From Pelomonas sp. KK5 (GTDB taxonomy: Bacteria > Pseudomonadota > Gammaproteobacteria > Burkholderiales > Burkholderiaceae_C), in the NCBI RefSeq assembly GCF_001984095.1, contig NZ_LYVQ01000049.1, forward strand, positions 1 to 34,506: DNA of 34,506 bases, written 5' to 3'. Positions 22,633 through 33,591 of the stretch are shown piece after piece. Both the position numbers and the translations under genes were made by a program. The notes beneath the pieces were generated by a model that searched no databases, was not told where the DNA came from, and saw only the letters and a program-made list of their open reading frames with translations. Each line of letters starts with the position of its first letter. The first letter of the stretch is position 1.

Positions 22633-23219
22633 CAGGCCGCCTGCCGATGCTCGATCAGGGCCTCCTCCCGCCCGCGCAGCACCAGCCCCACCGCCTGCGC
22701 CACCGCCTCGTCGATGCGCGCCTGCAGCGCGCTGCTGCGGATCGTGTAGCCCTCGAAGTCGGACTCGGCGGCGTAGACCGCCGAGGGCACCGTCAGCGCG
22801 CGGAAGAAGGCGAACAGCGGACGGAGCTGGTGGTCCACCACCAGCGCGTGGCGGTCACTGCCGCCGTTGGCGGCCAGCAGCACCGGGCGGCCGACCAGGG
22901 CCTCCGGCGCGACCAGGTCGAACAGGTGCTTGAACAGGCCGGTGTACGAGCCCTTGTGCACCGGCGTCGCGGCGACGACCAGGTCGGCGGTCTCGATCGC
23001 GTGGACAGCCGCCGCGCCCTCGGGCGGCAGCTCGGCCGGCCAGCCGCTGGCCAGCAGCTGCGGCGCGAGCTGCGCGATCTCCAGCGTCTGCAGCTGGATG
23101 GCGTGGTGGCCGGCCAGGCCGTCGGCCAGCCGGGTGGCGATGGCCTGGGCCAGCACCTTGGTGCGCGACTTCGCGCCGGGGTTGCCGATCACGACGACGA
23201 TGCGGATCTTCCGGGTCAT
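22632..23219 (-). CDS. NAD(P)H-dependent FMN reductase (SsuE/MsuE-like)
   Basis: A 195-residue flavodoxin-fold reductase. The start at 23219 (MTRKIRIVVV) has AAAGGA 7-12 nt upstream; an in-frame ATG at 23240 lacks one. The phosphate-binding loop is GNPGAKSRT (12-20), and ATPVHKGSYTGLFKHLFDLV (84-103) is the hallmark segment of SsuE/MsuE-type reductases that supply FMNH2 to two-component monooxygenases. GGSDRH (119-124) forms the second flavin-contacting loop. It is the last gene of the unit, 23 nt after the first-listed monooxygenase stop, and ends at a terminator. It should deliver reduced FMN to one or both upstream luciferase-like enzymes. Family assignment is strong; partner choice is inferred from context. 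Confidence 0.92.
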   Translation of the reverse strand: MTRKIRIVVVIGNPGAKSRTKVLAQAIATRLADGLAGHHAIQLQTLEIAQLAPQLLASGWPAELPPEGAAAVHAIETADLVVAATPVHKGSYTGLFKHLFDLVAPEALVGRPVLLAANGGSDRHALVVDHQLRPLFAFFRALTVPSAVYAAESDFEGYTIRSSALQARIDEAVAQAVGLVLRGREEALIEHRQAA

Positions 23220-23242
23220 GGGTGTCCTTTCGATGGCCATCT

Positions 23243-24355
23243 TCAGGCGGCCTGCGCCACGCGGCGCGATGCACGTGCCAGCTCGCGGGTCAGCGGGATC
23301 AGCTCGCGGCCGTACTGCACGGCGTCGCGCAGCGGGTCGTAGCCGCGGATCAGGAAGGTGTCGACGCCCACCTCGTGGTACTCCAGCAGCGCCTCGGCCA
23401 CCTGCCGCGGCGTGCCCACCAGGCCGGTGCTGTTGCCGCCGGCGCCGGACAGCGCGGCCATCTCGGTCCACAGCCGCTTGTCCACCACGCGGCCCTGCGC
23501 GGCCACCGCCAGCAGCCGCTGCGTGCCGACGTTCTGCGGGGCGCCGGGGCTGCGCAGGCGAGCGAACGGGGCCTTGTCCCTGGCGGCCTTCGCCCGCTCG
23601 AGGATCTCCTCGGCGCGCGCCCAGGCCGCCGCCTCGGTCTCGGCCAGCACCGGGCGCAGCGAGAGGCTGAAGCGGATCTGCTTCTCGCGCCCATGCTCGG
23701 CCGCGGCCGCGCGCACGCGCTGCACCACCTCGCGCACCTGCGCCACCGGCTCGCCCCACAGCATGTACACGTCCGCATGCTTCGCGGCGATGCGGATCGC
23801 CGCATCCGAGGAGCCGGAGAAGTACACCGGGATGTGTCCGTGCACCGGCTTCACTTCCGAGTACGCGCCGCTGGCGCGGTAGAAGCGGCCTTCATGGTCG
23901 AAGGGCCCGTCGCTGCTCCAGACCTTCTTCAGCAGCTCGATGTACTCGCCGGTGCGCTCGTAGCGCTCGTCGTGGCCGAGGTAGTCGCCGTCGCGCTGCT
24001 GCTCGGTATCGTTGCCGCCGGTGATGAAGTTGATCGCCACCCGGCCGCCGCTCAGCTGGTCCAGCGTGGCGAAGCTGCGCGCGGCCAGCGTCGGCGCGGT
24101 GAAGCCGGGACGGTGGGCGACCAGCGGGCTCAGCCGCTCGGTCTGGTGCGCCACGTAGGACGCGAGCTGCAGGGTGTCCGGCGCGGCGCTGTGGTAGCCC
24201 AGCAGCACGCGGTCGAAGCCGGCGCTCTCGTGCGCCCGCGCCGCCAGCGAGACGTGCTCCTTCTGCACGACGGGGCCGCCGTTGGCCGGATACGCCTCGC
24301 TGGCCTCCTGGCTGCCGACGAGGCCGATGAATTCGATGTGGGGTTCGTGGCTCAT
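23243..24355 (-). CDS. SsuD-like FMNH2-dependent monooxygenase, paralog A
   Basis: A 370-residue luciferase-like (LLM class) flavin monooxygenase with AAGGA before the ATG at 24355. TIM-barrel landmarks shared with alkanesulfonate monooxygenase SsuD are visible: HRPGFTAPTLAARSFATLDQ, FITGGNDTEQQRDGDYLGHDERYERTGEY in part, PVYFSGSSDAAIRIAAKHADVY, LWGEPVAQV, and a C-terminal GVDTFLIRGYDPL. SsuD's active-site cysteine region reads YHSAAPDTLQLA here, without Cys. The family cleaves C-S bonds of sulfonates, releasing sulfite and an aldehyde. It lies between its paralog (13-nt gap) and the FMN reductase (23-nt gap). Substrate unknown; an organosulfonate or sulfone is inferred from family and context. 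Confidence 0.92.
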   Translation of the reverse strand: MSHEPHIEFIGLVGSQEASEAYPANGGPVVQKEHVSLAARAHESAGFDRVLLGYHSAAPDTLQLASYVAHQTERLSPLVAHRPGFTAPTLAARSFATLDQLSGGRVAINFITGGNDTEQQRDGDYLGHDERYERTGEYIELLKKVWSSDGPFDHEGRFYRASGAYSEVKPVHGHIPVYFSGSSDAAIRIAAKHADVYMLWGEPVAQVREVVQRVRAAAAEHGREKQIRFSLSLRPVLAETEAAAWARAEEILERAKAARDKAPFARLRSPGAPQNVGTQRLLAVAAQGRVVDKRLWTEMAALSGAGGNSTGLVGTPRQVAEALLEYHEVGVDTFLIRGYDPLRDAVQYGRELIPLTRELARASRRVAQAA

Positions 24356-24368
24356 GGTCGTTCGTCCT

Positions 24369-25469
24369 TCAGGCGGCAGCGGCCAGCGCGGGGGCGGCCT
24401 CGCGGCGGGCCACCTCCTCGCGCACCAGCGGCAGCAGGTGGCGGCCGTAGTCCAGCGCGTCCTGCAGCGGCGTGAAGCCGCGGATCAGGAAGGTACTGAC
24501 GCCCGCCTCGTGATAGGCCAGCAGCGACTCGGCCACCTGCTCGGGCGTGCCGACCAGCGAGGTGGAATTGCCGGCCGCGCCGGTCAGCGCGGACAGCTCG
24601 GTCCACAGCCGCGTGTCCACCACCTTGCCGCGGCTGGCGGCTTCGAGCAGGCGCTGCGAACCCACGTTCTGCGGCGCCTGGCGCCCCGGGCCCACGAGCG
24701 CGCGAGCCCGCTCAAGGATGGACTGCGCCTTCTCCCACGCAGCCGCCTCGGTCGCCGCGATGATCGGCCGCAGGCTCAGCGAGAAGCGCACATGGCGCTC
24801 GCGGCCATGCTCGGCCGCCGCCGCGCGCACGCGGGCGATCGTCTCGCGCACCTGCTCCAGCGGCTCGCCCCACAGCGCATAGACGTCGGCATGCTTGCCG
24901 GCCACGCGGATCGCCGCCTCGGACGAACCGCCGAAGTAGATCGGCACATGCGGCTGGCCGTTCAGCCGCGGCAGCGGCTTGACGGTGGAGAGGTTGTCCT
25001 GGAGCCGGTAGTGGCGGCCCTCGAAGTCGAAGGGCTCCTGGCGCGTCCACGTCTGCCGGACGATGTCCAGGTACTCGTCGGTGCGCTCGTAGCGCTCGTC
25101 GTGGCCGAGGTAGTCACCGTCGCGCTGCTGCTCGGCGTCGTTGCCGCCGCTGATGATGTGCACCGCCAGCCGGCCCTCGCTGAAGTGGTCCAGCGTGGCG
25201 AGCTGGCGCGCGGCCAGCGTCGGGAACACGAAGCCCGGCCGGTGGGCCAGCATGAAGTTCAGCCGCGTGGTCTCGTGCGCGGCGTAGGCGACGACCTGCT
25301 GCGCATCCGCGCTGCTGCTGCCGTAGGCCACCAGCGCGCGGTCGAAACCGAGCTGCTCGTGGGCCTGGGCGACGGTGCTGATCCAGCTGCGGTCGATCGC
25401 CGGCCCGCTGGGGGCGATGATCTCGCTGGACTCGCGCGGGGCGACATAACCGATGAATTCGACGGGCAT
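24369..25469 (-). CDS. SsuD-like FMNH2-dependent monooxygenase, paralog B
   Basis: A 366-residue tandem paralog of the next gene, clearly alignable along its whole length (HRPGFVFPTLAARQLATLDH, SGGNDAEQQRDGDYLGHDER, IYFGGSSEAAIRVAGKHADVY, LWGEPLEQV). The ATG at 25469 follows GGAGA. It differs at likely substrate-facing positions: YGSSSADAQQVV in place of YHSAAPDTLQLA, and IRGFTPL where A has IRGYDPL. An insertion of charged residues before the APQNVG stretch of A is missing. It is the first gene of the monooxygenase unit, behind a promoter region with LysR-type boxes. The two enzymes probably cover different sulfonate ranges while sharing the one reductase; that division is inferred. Confidence 0.92.
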   Translation of the reverse strand: MPVEFIGYVAPRESSEIIAPSGPAIDRSWISTVAQAHEQLGFDRALVAYGSSSADAQQVVAYAAHETTRLNFMLAHRPGFVFPTLAARQLATLDHFSEGRLAVHIISGGNDAEQQRDGDYLGHDERYERTDEYLDIVRQTWTRQEPFDFEGRHYRLQDNLSTVKPLPRLNGQPHVPIYFGGSSEAAIRVAGKHADVYALWGEPLEQVRETIARVRAAAAEHGRERHVRFSLSLRPIIAATEAAAWEKAQSILERARALVGPGRQAPQNVGSQRLLEAASRGKVVDTRLWTELSALTGAAGNSTSLVGTPEQVAESLLAYHEAGVSTFLIRGFTPLQDALDYGRHLLPLVREEVARREAAPALAAAA

Positions 25470-25499
25470 CGCGCGTCTCCGGGTGACAAGGGATGCCGC

Positions 25500-25555
25500 A
25501 TCCTAGGCAGCCCGCCACCAAAAGATAAGCGCATTATTCGACTAAGAATATATGC
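25500..25555 (-). promoter_or_regulatory. LysR-type activator box and promoter of the monooxygenase operon
   Basis: An AT-rich island in otherwise GC-rich DNA. It has inverted repeats TATTC-N6-GAATA (25535-25550) and ATAA-N5-TTAT (25525-25537). On the minus strand these precede a weak -35 (TTATCT), a 17-bp spacer and a -10-like TAGGAT (25505-25500). A good -10 with a poor -35 next to a dyad is usual for LysR-activated promoters. The regulator gene ends just upstream. Confidence 0.42.
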
Positions 25556-25562
25556 AGCGTCT

Positions 25563-26483
25563 TTATGAAGTACGGCGCGGCTTCCGCGCCGCCGGCTGCG
25601 CGAAACCCCGCGCGATGCCGGCGCCGAAATGCGCCACCGCCCGCGCCATGTTGCCGTGGAAGCCCGGGCTCAGCAGCCACACGTCCACGGCGAAGGAGAA
25701 GTCGCGCGGCGACAACAGCTCGAGCTGCTCGCGCCAGCGGCTGGCGAGGAAGGCCGGTCGCGAGACGAAGCCCACGCCCAAGCCCGCCGCCACCAGCCCC
25801 AGCTGCAGCTCGCTGCCGTAGGTCTCCATGTTCAGCCGCAGGCGCAGGCCCTGGTCGGCCAGCTTGCGCTGCAGCGCCGCGCGGAAGCCGCAGCCCTCGG
25901 GGTTGAGCACCCAGCCGGCCTCCGCATAGGTGCGCAGCCGCGCGCCGGCCTGCGCGAACTGCCCCTTGGCCGCCACCAGCACCACGTCGGTGGCGCCGAG
26001 GCGCTCGCCGGCCAGGCCCTCCGGCGCCTGCACCTTGCCGGGCAGGAAGACGGTGGCCGCATCGAGCTTGCCCTGCTGCACCTTCTCGAGCAGCTGCGCG
26101 CTCCAGTCGGTGGAGATCTGCATGCGCACCTCGGGGAAGAGCTGCTGCATCCCGGCCAGCACCTCGATCAGCCCGGTGGAGCCCATCGAGTGGGTCAGGC
26201 CCAGGCGCAGCGCGCCGGTGGGCTCGCCGTCGGAGGCGACCAGCTGCGAGAGCACGTCGATCTCGCGCAGCGCGGCCTTCGTCTGCTCGTGCACCCGCAG
26301 GCCCAGCACCGAGGGGTGCGGCGGCTTGGTGCTGCGGTCCAGCAGCTGCGCGCCGAGCGCCTCCTCCAGGCTCTGGATGCGGCGCGTGATCGCGGGCTGG
26401 GTGAGGTTCAGCGCGCGGGCGGCTTCGCTGATCGAGCCGTGGCGCACCACGGCGTCGAAGGCACGGAGGTCATCGGTCTTCAT
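25563..26483 (-). CDS. LysR-family transcriptional regulator
   Basis: A 306-residue regulator. The N-terminal winged helix-turn-helix at about 3-62 has the standard pattern (FDAVVRHGSISEAARALNLT, QPAITRRIQSLEE). The effector domain spans about 90-300 (GALRLGLTHSM..., VLNPEGCGFRAALQ, AAGLGVGFVSRP). The start at 26483 begins the domain directly, though no ribosome-binding site is evident. It is encoded upstream of and in line with the two monooxygenases and divergent from the TonB receptor gene, so it sits between both arms of the island. It is likely a CysB/Cbl-like controller of organosulfur use, but it belongs to a different LysR branch by appearance, and its inducer is unknown. Confidence 0.92.
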   Translation of the reverse strand: MKTDDLRAFDAVVRHGSISEAARALNLTQPAITRRIQSLEEALGAQLLDRSTKPPHPSVLGLRVHEQTKAALREIDVLSQLVASDGEPTGALRLGLTHSMGSTGLIEVLAGMQQLFPEVRMQISTDWSAQLLEKVQQGKLDAATVFLPGKVQAPEGLAGERLGATDVVLVAAKGQFAQAGARLRTYAEAGWVLNPEGCGFRAALQRKLADQGLRLRLNMETYGSELQLGLVAAGLGVGFVSRPAFLASRWREQLELLSPRDFSFAVDVWLLSPGFHGNMARAVAHFGAGIARGFAQPAARKPRRTS

Positions 26484-26514
26484 GGGTGGCGATCGTAACG
26501 CCGCATTTCAGCGG

Positions 26515-26527
26515 CTTATGAATATGC
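26515..26527. promoter_or_regulatory. Second copy of the LysR-region motif, before the TonB receptor gene
   Basis: CTTATGAATATGC here resembles CTAAGAATATATGC at 25542-25555 before the monooxygenases, with a two-base insertion and two substitutions. Both are in AT-rich patches flanking the LysR gene. This suggests a common operator controlling both arms of the island; confidence is limited by the small sample. Confidence 0.33.
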
Positions 26528-26639
26528 GCAGATCGAAAACATCTTCGGCATGAACATATCTGAAAAGCATAGTTCTTTTACGCAGGAAGCGTCCCTAGCA
26601 TCCGTTCCAACCCCTTCAGAACCGCAAACCAACTCTTCC

Positions 26640-29237
<2,598 letters not shown>

Positions 29238-29269
29238 CCCCAGCCACCCACCCTGAAGGAGACCGCCCC

Positions 29270-30127
29270 ATGAGCACCGTCCTGAACAACAACCACCCGA
29301 CCCGCAGCACGCTGAGCGTCAAGCAGCTCGAGCCGACGATCGGCGCCGAGATCAGCGGCCTCGACCTGCGCCAGCCGCTCAGCATCGAGCAGCGCGACGA
29401 GATCAAGGCGCTGCTGCTGAAGCACCGCGTGATCTTCTTCCGCGACCAGCCGATCAACCACGAGCAGCAGGTCGCCTTCGCCCGCCAGTTCGGCAAGATC
29501 TACCAGCATCCGACGACCCGCCGCACCGAGTCGCGCTTCGACGCCAGCACGGCCGACTCGCACCGCATCTCGGCCACCGAGACCCGCAAGGTCTACAAGG
29601 TCACCGCCGGCCGCTGGCACACCGACACCAGCTGGCTGGTGCGCCCGGCCTGGGGCGCGGTGCTGCGCGAGGTGGACATCCCGCCGGTGGGCGGCGACAC
29701 GGTCTGGGCCGATGGCCATGCGGTCTACGAGAGCCTCTCCGACGAGCTGAAGGCGAAGATCGAGAACCTCCACGTCGTGCACGACTTCCAGAGCTCGCTG
29801 CAGCGCGTGGAGCTGGACTATCCGATCGTCGCCCACCGCCTGGTCCGGACGCACCCGGAGACGGGCGAGAAGATCCTCTGGCTGAACTTCTCGCAGCACC
29901 CGAGCGTCGTCGGCTGGGACCGCGCCGAGAGCGCCGCACTGATCGCCGAGCTGGAGCGCGCGTACTCGCAGCCGGAGTTCCACGTGCGCTTCAAGTGGAC
30001 CAAGCACGCCCTGGCCTTCTGGGACAACCGTGCCGGCCTGCACTACGCGGTCAGCAACTACGGGGACTACCCGCGCGAGCTGGAGCGCGTGCTGGTCGAG
30101 GACTTCGAGGCGCTGCCGCACTACTGA
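29270..30127 (+). CDS. TauD-like Fe(II)/2-oxoglutarate dioxygenase
   Basis: A 285-residue dioxygenase of the TauD/AtsK family, with AAGGAG 10 nt before the ATG. The iron facial triad is visible: H117 and D119 in WHTDTSW and H258 in WDNRAGLHYA. R269/R273 near YPRELER are candidates for the 2-oxoglutarate-binding arginine. The N-terminus ENTIGAEI-type entry (QLEPTIGAEISGLDL) is typical. Members hydroxylate the carbon next to sulfur in taurine, alkyl sulfates or related compounds, releasing sulfite or sulfate. It lies between the TonB receptor and the ABC transporter genes, so its substrate is probably the imported compound. A non-sulfur substrate such as a phenoxy acid (TfdA relatives) cannot be excluded. 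Confidence 0.92.
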   Translation: MSTVLNNNHPTRSTLSVKQLEPTIGAEISGLDLRQPLSIEQRDEIKALLLKHRVIFFRDQPINHEQQVAFARQFGKIYQHPTTRRTESRFDASTADSHRISATETRKVYKVTAGRWHTDTSWLVRPAWGAVLREVDIPPVGGDTVWADGHAVYESLSDELKAKIENLHVVHDFQSSLQRVELDYPIVAHRLVRTHPETGEKILWLNFSQHPSVVGWDRAESAALIAELERAYSQPEFHVRFKWTKHALAFWDNRAGLHYAVSNYGDYPRELERVLVEDFEALPHY

Positions 30128-30143
30128 AAGAAGAGCCCTGACG

Positions 30144-31778
30144 ATGATCCGGTTCCCCGCCTTCCTGCACCGCTGGCTGAATCCCGTGCTGATGACGGCC
30201 GCACTCGCTGCCTGCTCGCGCCACGAGTCCTCGGCAAGACCTGACCCCGTCACCCCGGTGAAAGGCGGCGAACTGGTCTTCGCCTTCGACGGCGCGGCGA
30301 TCACGGCCTTCGGCCTGGACCCGCAGCGCTCGCTGTTCGCGCCGCACCACCGGATCATCCGTTCGATCTTCGACAGCCTGGTCGTGCTGCAGCCCGGCGG
30401 CAAGGTCGGCCCCTGGCTGGCCAGCTCCTGGGAGATCTCGACGGACGGCCGCGTCTACACCTTCAAGCTGCGCGACGGCGTGGTCTTCCACGACGGCACG
30501 AAGCTCGACGCCGCCGCCGTCAAGTTCAACCTCGATCGCATCAAGGACCCGAAGAACGCGCTCTATGCGATCGCCGACATCGGGCCTTACGAGCGCAGCG
30601 AGGTGCTGGACCCGCTGACGCTGAAGGTGACGCTGTCGGCCCCCTTCGCGCCGCTGCTGGCCAACCTGTCCAAGTCGACGATGGGCATCGTCTCGCCGGC
30701 GGCGGTGCAGAAGTACGGGGACCAGTTCCTCGTGCATCCGGTCGGCAGCGGGCCGTTCAGGTTCGTCTCGCAGCAGCCGGGCACCGAGGTCGTGCTGGAG
30801 CGCAACGAGGCCTACCGCTGGGCGCCCGCCGGAGCGGCCAACGGCGGCCCGGCGTGGCTCGACAGGCTGGTGTTCAAGAACGTGCCCGAGGAGGCCACGC
30901 GCGTGGCGGTGCTGCAGAACGGCCAGGCCGGCGCCGCCGACATCATCCCGCCGCAGCACCTGCTGGCGCTGCGCAAGGATCCCCAGGTCCGCATCGTCGA
31001 GGGCGAGCTGCTCAACCACAACTACGCGCTGTTCCTCAACACCAGGCGCGCGCCCTGGAGCGACGAGAACGTCCGCCGCGCCTTCAAGCTCGCGCTGGAC
31101 ATCGACACCGCGGTGAAGACCGTCCACCTCGGCACGCTGGCGCGCGCCTGGGCGCCGCTGTCGCCGTCGATTCCCGGCTACGACAAGCGCTTCGAGAACA
31201 GCTGGCAGCAGGACAAGGCCGAGTCGGCCCGGCTGCTGGACACCGCCGGCTGGAAGCCCGGCCAGGACGGCATCCGCGAGAAGGACGGCAAGCGGCTCAC
31301 GCTGGTCTTCCTGGAAACCCAGGGCAACCGCGAGAAGCGCCTGGACCTGCTGACCGTGTTCCGCCGCCAGCTCGCGGACGCCGGCATCGAGCTGCGCATC
31401 GAGACCGTGTCCAGCGGCAACTATCTGGAGCGCTCCGCGGCCGGCGACTACGACCTGCTCGGCGGCAGCCAGTTCGCGTCGGACCCCGACGTGCTGCGCC
31501 GCATCCACTCGGCCGCGCTGCGCTCGCGCATCAGCGTGTCCAAGGTCGACGACCCCGCGCTGGAGCAGCTGCTCGACGCCGGCGCCCGCGAGCAGGAGCC
31601 CGCCAGGCGCGCCGCCATCTACGTGGACGTGCAGCAGCGCATCCTCGACAAGACCTACGCGGTGCCGATCTACGTGCTCGTCTACTTCATCGCCACGCGC
31701 AGCAGCGTGCACGGCGTGCAGCTGGATGCGCACGGCTTCCCGGTGTTCGACGGCGCCTGGGTGGAGAAGGCATCGTGA
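30144..31778 (+). CDS. Solute-binding lipoprotein of a Dpp/Opp-type ABC importer
   Basis: A 544-residue family-5 solute-binding protein (SBP_bac_5). It starts 16 nt after the dioxygenase stop behind a modest AAGAAGAG. A lipobox L21-A22-A23-C24 follows the hydrophobic signal, so the mature protein is anchored as a lipoprotein. Recognisable family segments include YTFKLRDGVVFHDGTKLDAA, AVKFNLDRIKDP, VGSGPFRF and NENVRRAFKLALDID-like stretches (SDENVRRAFKLALD). The family binds peptides, nickel chelates, glutathione and other solutes. Here the neighbours suggest an organosulfur ligand, possibly a peptide-like or conjugated one. It overlaps the permease start by one base (TGATG). Confidence 0.93.
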   Translation: MIRFPAFLHRWLNPVLMTAALAACSRHESSARPDPVTPVKGGELVFAFDGAAITAFGLDPQRSLFAPHHRIIRSIFDSLVVLQPGGKVGPWLASSWEISTDGRVYTFKLRDGVVFHDGTKLDAAAVKFNLDRIKDPKNALYAIADIGPYERSEVLDPLTLKVTLSAPFAPLLANLSKSTMGIVSPAAVQKYGDQFLVHPVGSGPFRFVSQQPGTEVVLERNEAYRWAPAGAANGGPAWLDRLVFKNVPEEATRVAVLQNGQAGAADIIPPQHLLALRKDPQVRIVEGELLNHNYALFLNTRRAPWSDENVRRAFKLALDIDTAVKTVHLGTLARAWAPLSPSIPGYDKRFENSWQQDKAESARLLDTAGWKPGQDGIREKDGKRLTLVFLETQGNREKRLDLLTVFRRQLADAGIELRIETVSSGNYLERSAAGDYDLLGGSQFASDPDVLRRIHSAALRSRISVSKVDDPALEQLLDAGAREQEPARRAAIYVDVQQRILDKTYAVPIYVLVYFIATRSSVHGVQLDAHGFPVFDGAWVEKAS

Positions 31779-32695
31779 TGAGCGCGCAACGGGTCGTCGA
31801 GCGCCTGCTGGCCTCGCTGGGCGTCATCTTCGGCGCGGTCACCCTCGTCTTCCTGGTCCTCAACTGGCTGCCCGGCGACCCGGCCGAGCTGGTGGCCGGC
31901 CAGGAGGCCAATGCCGAGACCATCGAGCGCGTGCGCCAGCAGCTGGGCAGCGACCGCCCGCTGCTGCAGCAGTACCTGCACTACCTCGGCGGGCTGGCGC
32001 GCGGCGACCTGGGCACCAGCTATGTCTCGCGCGAGCCGGTGGCGAAGCGGCTGGCCGAGCAGTTCCCGTCCACCGCCTTGCTGACGCTGAGCGCCTGCGC
32101 GCTGGCCATCGTAGCCGGCGTCACGCTGGGCGTGGTTTCGGCGCGGCGCGCCGGCAGCTGGGTCGACCAGTCGATCCAGACGGCGGCGCTGTGGCTGCAT
32201 TCGATGCCGGGCTTCTGGCTGGGCGTGCTGCTGATGCTGCTGTTCTCGGTAGCGCTCGGGTGGCTGCCCGTGATCGGCAACTCGCCGCTGGCGATGGTGC
32301 TGCCGGTGACGGCGCTGGGCCTGGTCGTCAGCGTGCCCATCATGCGGATGGTGCGCGGCGGCATGCTGGACGGCCTGCACGAGCCCTTCGTCACCACGCT
32401 GCGCGCCAAGGGCCTGGGCGAGGCGCGCATCTTCTACGTGCACGTGCTGCGCAATGCGCTGATCCCCACCGTCACGCTGCTGGGCGTGGTGCTCGGCGAG
32501 CTGCTGTCGGGCGCCGTCGTGATCGAGACCCTGTTCGCCCGCCAGGGCCTGGGCCGCATCACGGTCGAGGCGATCACGCAGAAGGACATCCCGGTCGTGC
32601 AGGGCGCGATCCTGGTCGCGTCGCTGAGCTTCGTCGTCATCAACCTGCTGGTGGACCTGTCCTACACCTGGATCGATCCCCGCGTGAGGAGCTGA
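31778..32695 (+). CDS. ABC importer permease, DppB/GsiC type
   Basis: A 305-residue inner-membrane permease with the DppB-type start ([25 protein letters not shown]), the conserved LPGDPAEL loop (31-38), and [14 protein letters not shown] (75-88) before the transmembrane core. The EAA loop, which contacts the ATPase, lies at about 205-230 ([20 protein letters not shown]). Six membrane segments are apparent. It starts on the last base of the binding-protein stop and is followed after 4 nt by the second permease. Together the two form the heterodimeric channel of the importer. Confidence 0.94.
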   Translation: MSAQRVVERLLASLGVIFGAVTLVFLVLNWLPGDPAELVAGQEANAETIERVRQQLGSDRPLLQQYLHYLGGLARGDLGTSYVSREPVAKRLAEQFPSTALLTLSACALAIVAGVTLGVVSARRAGSWVDQSIQTAALWLHSMPGFWLGVLLMLLFSVALGWLPVIGNSPLAMVLPVTALGLVVSVPIMRMVRGGMLDGLHEPFVTTLRAKGLGEARIFYVHVLRNALIPTVTLLGVVLGELLSGAVVIETLFARQGLGRITVEAITQKDIPVVQGAILVASLSFVVINLLVDLSYTWIDPRVRS

Positions 32696-32699
32696 ACCC

Positions 32700-33590
32700 A
32701 TGTCGTCCCATGTCCTGACACTGCCCCAGGTCGCCACCGCGACGCGCGCGCCCGCGCAACAACAACGACGCCGGCGCATCGCCGGTCCGAGCCTGGTGGC
32801 GGTGGCGCTGGCCCTGCTGGTGCTCGTCGTCGCCTGCGCCCTGGCGCCCGGCTGGATCGCCCCCTACGCGCCGACGGCGATGCGCAGCGACGCGATCCTG
32901 CAGGGGCCCGGCCTGGCGCACTGGTTCGGCACCGACCAGTTCGGCCGCGACGTGCTCTCGCTGGTCGTCCACGGCGCGCGGCAGTCGGTGCTGATCGGCG
33001 TGGCCGCGGTGCTGCTGAGCGGCACCGTGGGCGTCGCGCTGGGCCTGGCGGCCGGCTATGCGGGCGGCTGGCTCGACGCGGTGCTGATGCGCCTGACCGA
33101 CGTCTGGATGGCCATTCCCAACCTGCTGCTGGCCATCGCCATCGCCACCGCCCTGCGGCCGAGCCTGGCCAACACGATCCTGGCCATCAGCATCGCCGCC
33201 GTGCCGCGCTACACCCGCGTGCTGCGCGGCCAGGCGGTGGCGCTGCGCGGGCGCTCGTTCGTGGAGGCGGCGCGGGCCGCGGGCGCCTCGCACTGGGCGA
33301 TCCTGCGCGGCCACATCCTGCCGCACTGCAGCGCGACGATCCTGGTGCTGGCCACGCTGGGCGTGGGCACGTCCATCCTCGTCGGCGCCTCGCTGAGCTT
33401 CCTCGGCATCGGCGTCAACGACGAGGCGCCGGACTGGGGCTACCTGCTGACGCAGGGCCGCGGCTACCTGAGCATCGCCTGGTGGACCGTCACCTTCCCG
33501 GGCCTGGCCATCACCACGCTGGTCGTCTCGATCAACCTGCTCGGCGACGCGCTGCGCCGCAAGCTGGACGGACGGCAGGAGCATCACTGA
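32700..33590 (+). CDS. ABC importer permease, DppC/GsiD type
   Basis: A 296-residue permease with GAGGAG before the ATG at 32700. It has a basic N-terminal tail, a first helix at about 29-50, and the family hallmark [14 protein letters not shown] (74-87). Five further segments follow, with the EAA loop at about 189-209 ([21 protein letters not shown] in part). It ends in a charged tail ([11 protein letters not shown]), one base before the ATPase start. It pairs with the DppB-type permease upstream. Confidence 0.94.
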   Translation: MSSHVLTLPQVATATRAPAQQQRRRRIAGPSLVAVALALLVLVVACALAPGWIAPYAPTAMRSDAILQGPGLAHWFGTDQFGRDVLSLVVHGARQSVLIGVAAVLLSGTVGVALGLAAGYAGGWLDAVLMRLTDVWMAIPNLLLAIAIATALRPSLANTILAISIAAVPRYTRVLRGQAVALRGRSFVEAARAAGASHWAILRGHILPHCSATILVLATLGVGTSILVGASLSFLGIGVNDEAPDWGYLLTQGRGYLSIAWWTVTFPGLAITTLVVSINLLGDALRRKLDGRQEHH

Positions 33591-33591
33591 C

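Noticed and set aside
26550-26639. Earlier ATG for the TonB receptor
   Set aside because: It adds 30 polar residues ahead of the signal peptide and has no ribosome-binding site. An N-terminal signalling domain would be longer than this.
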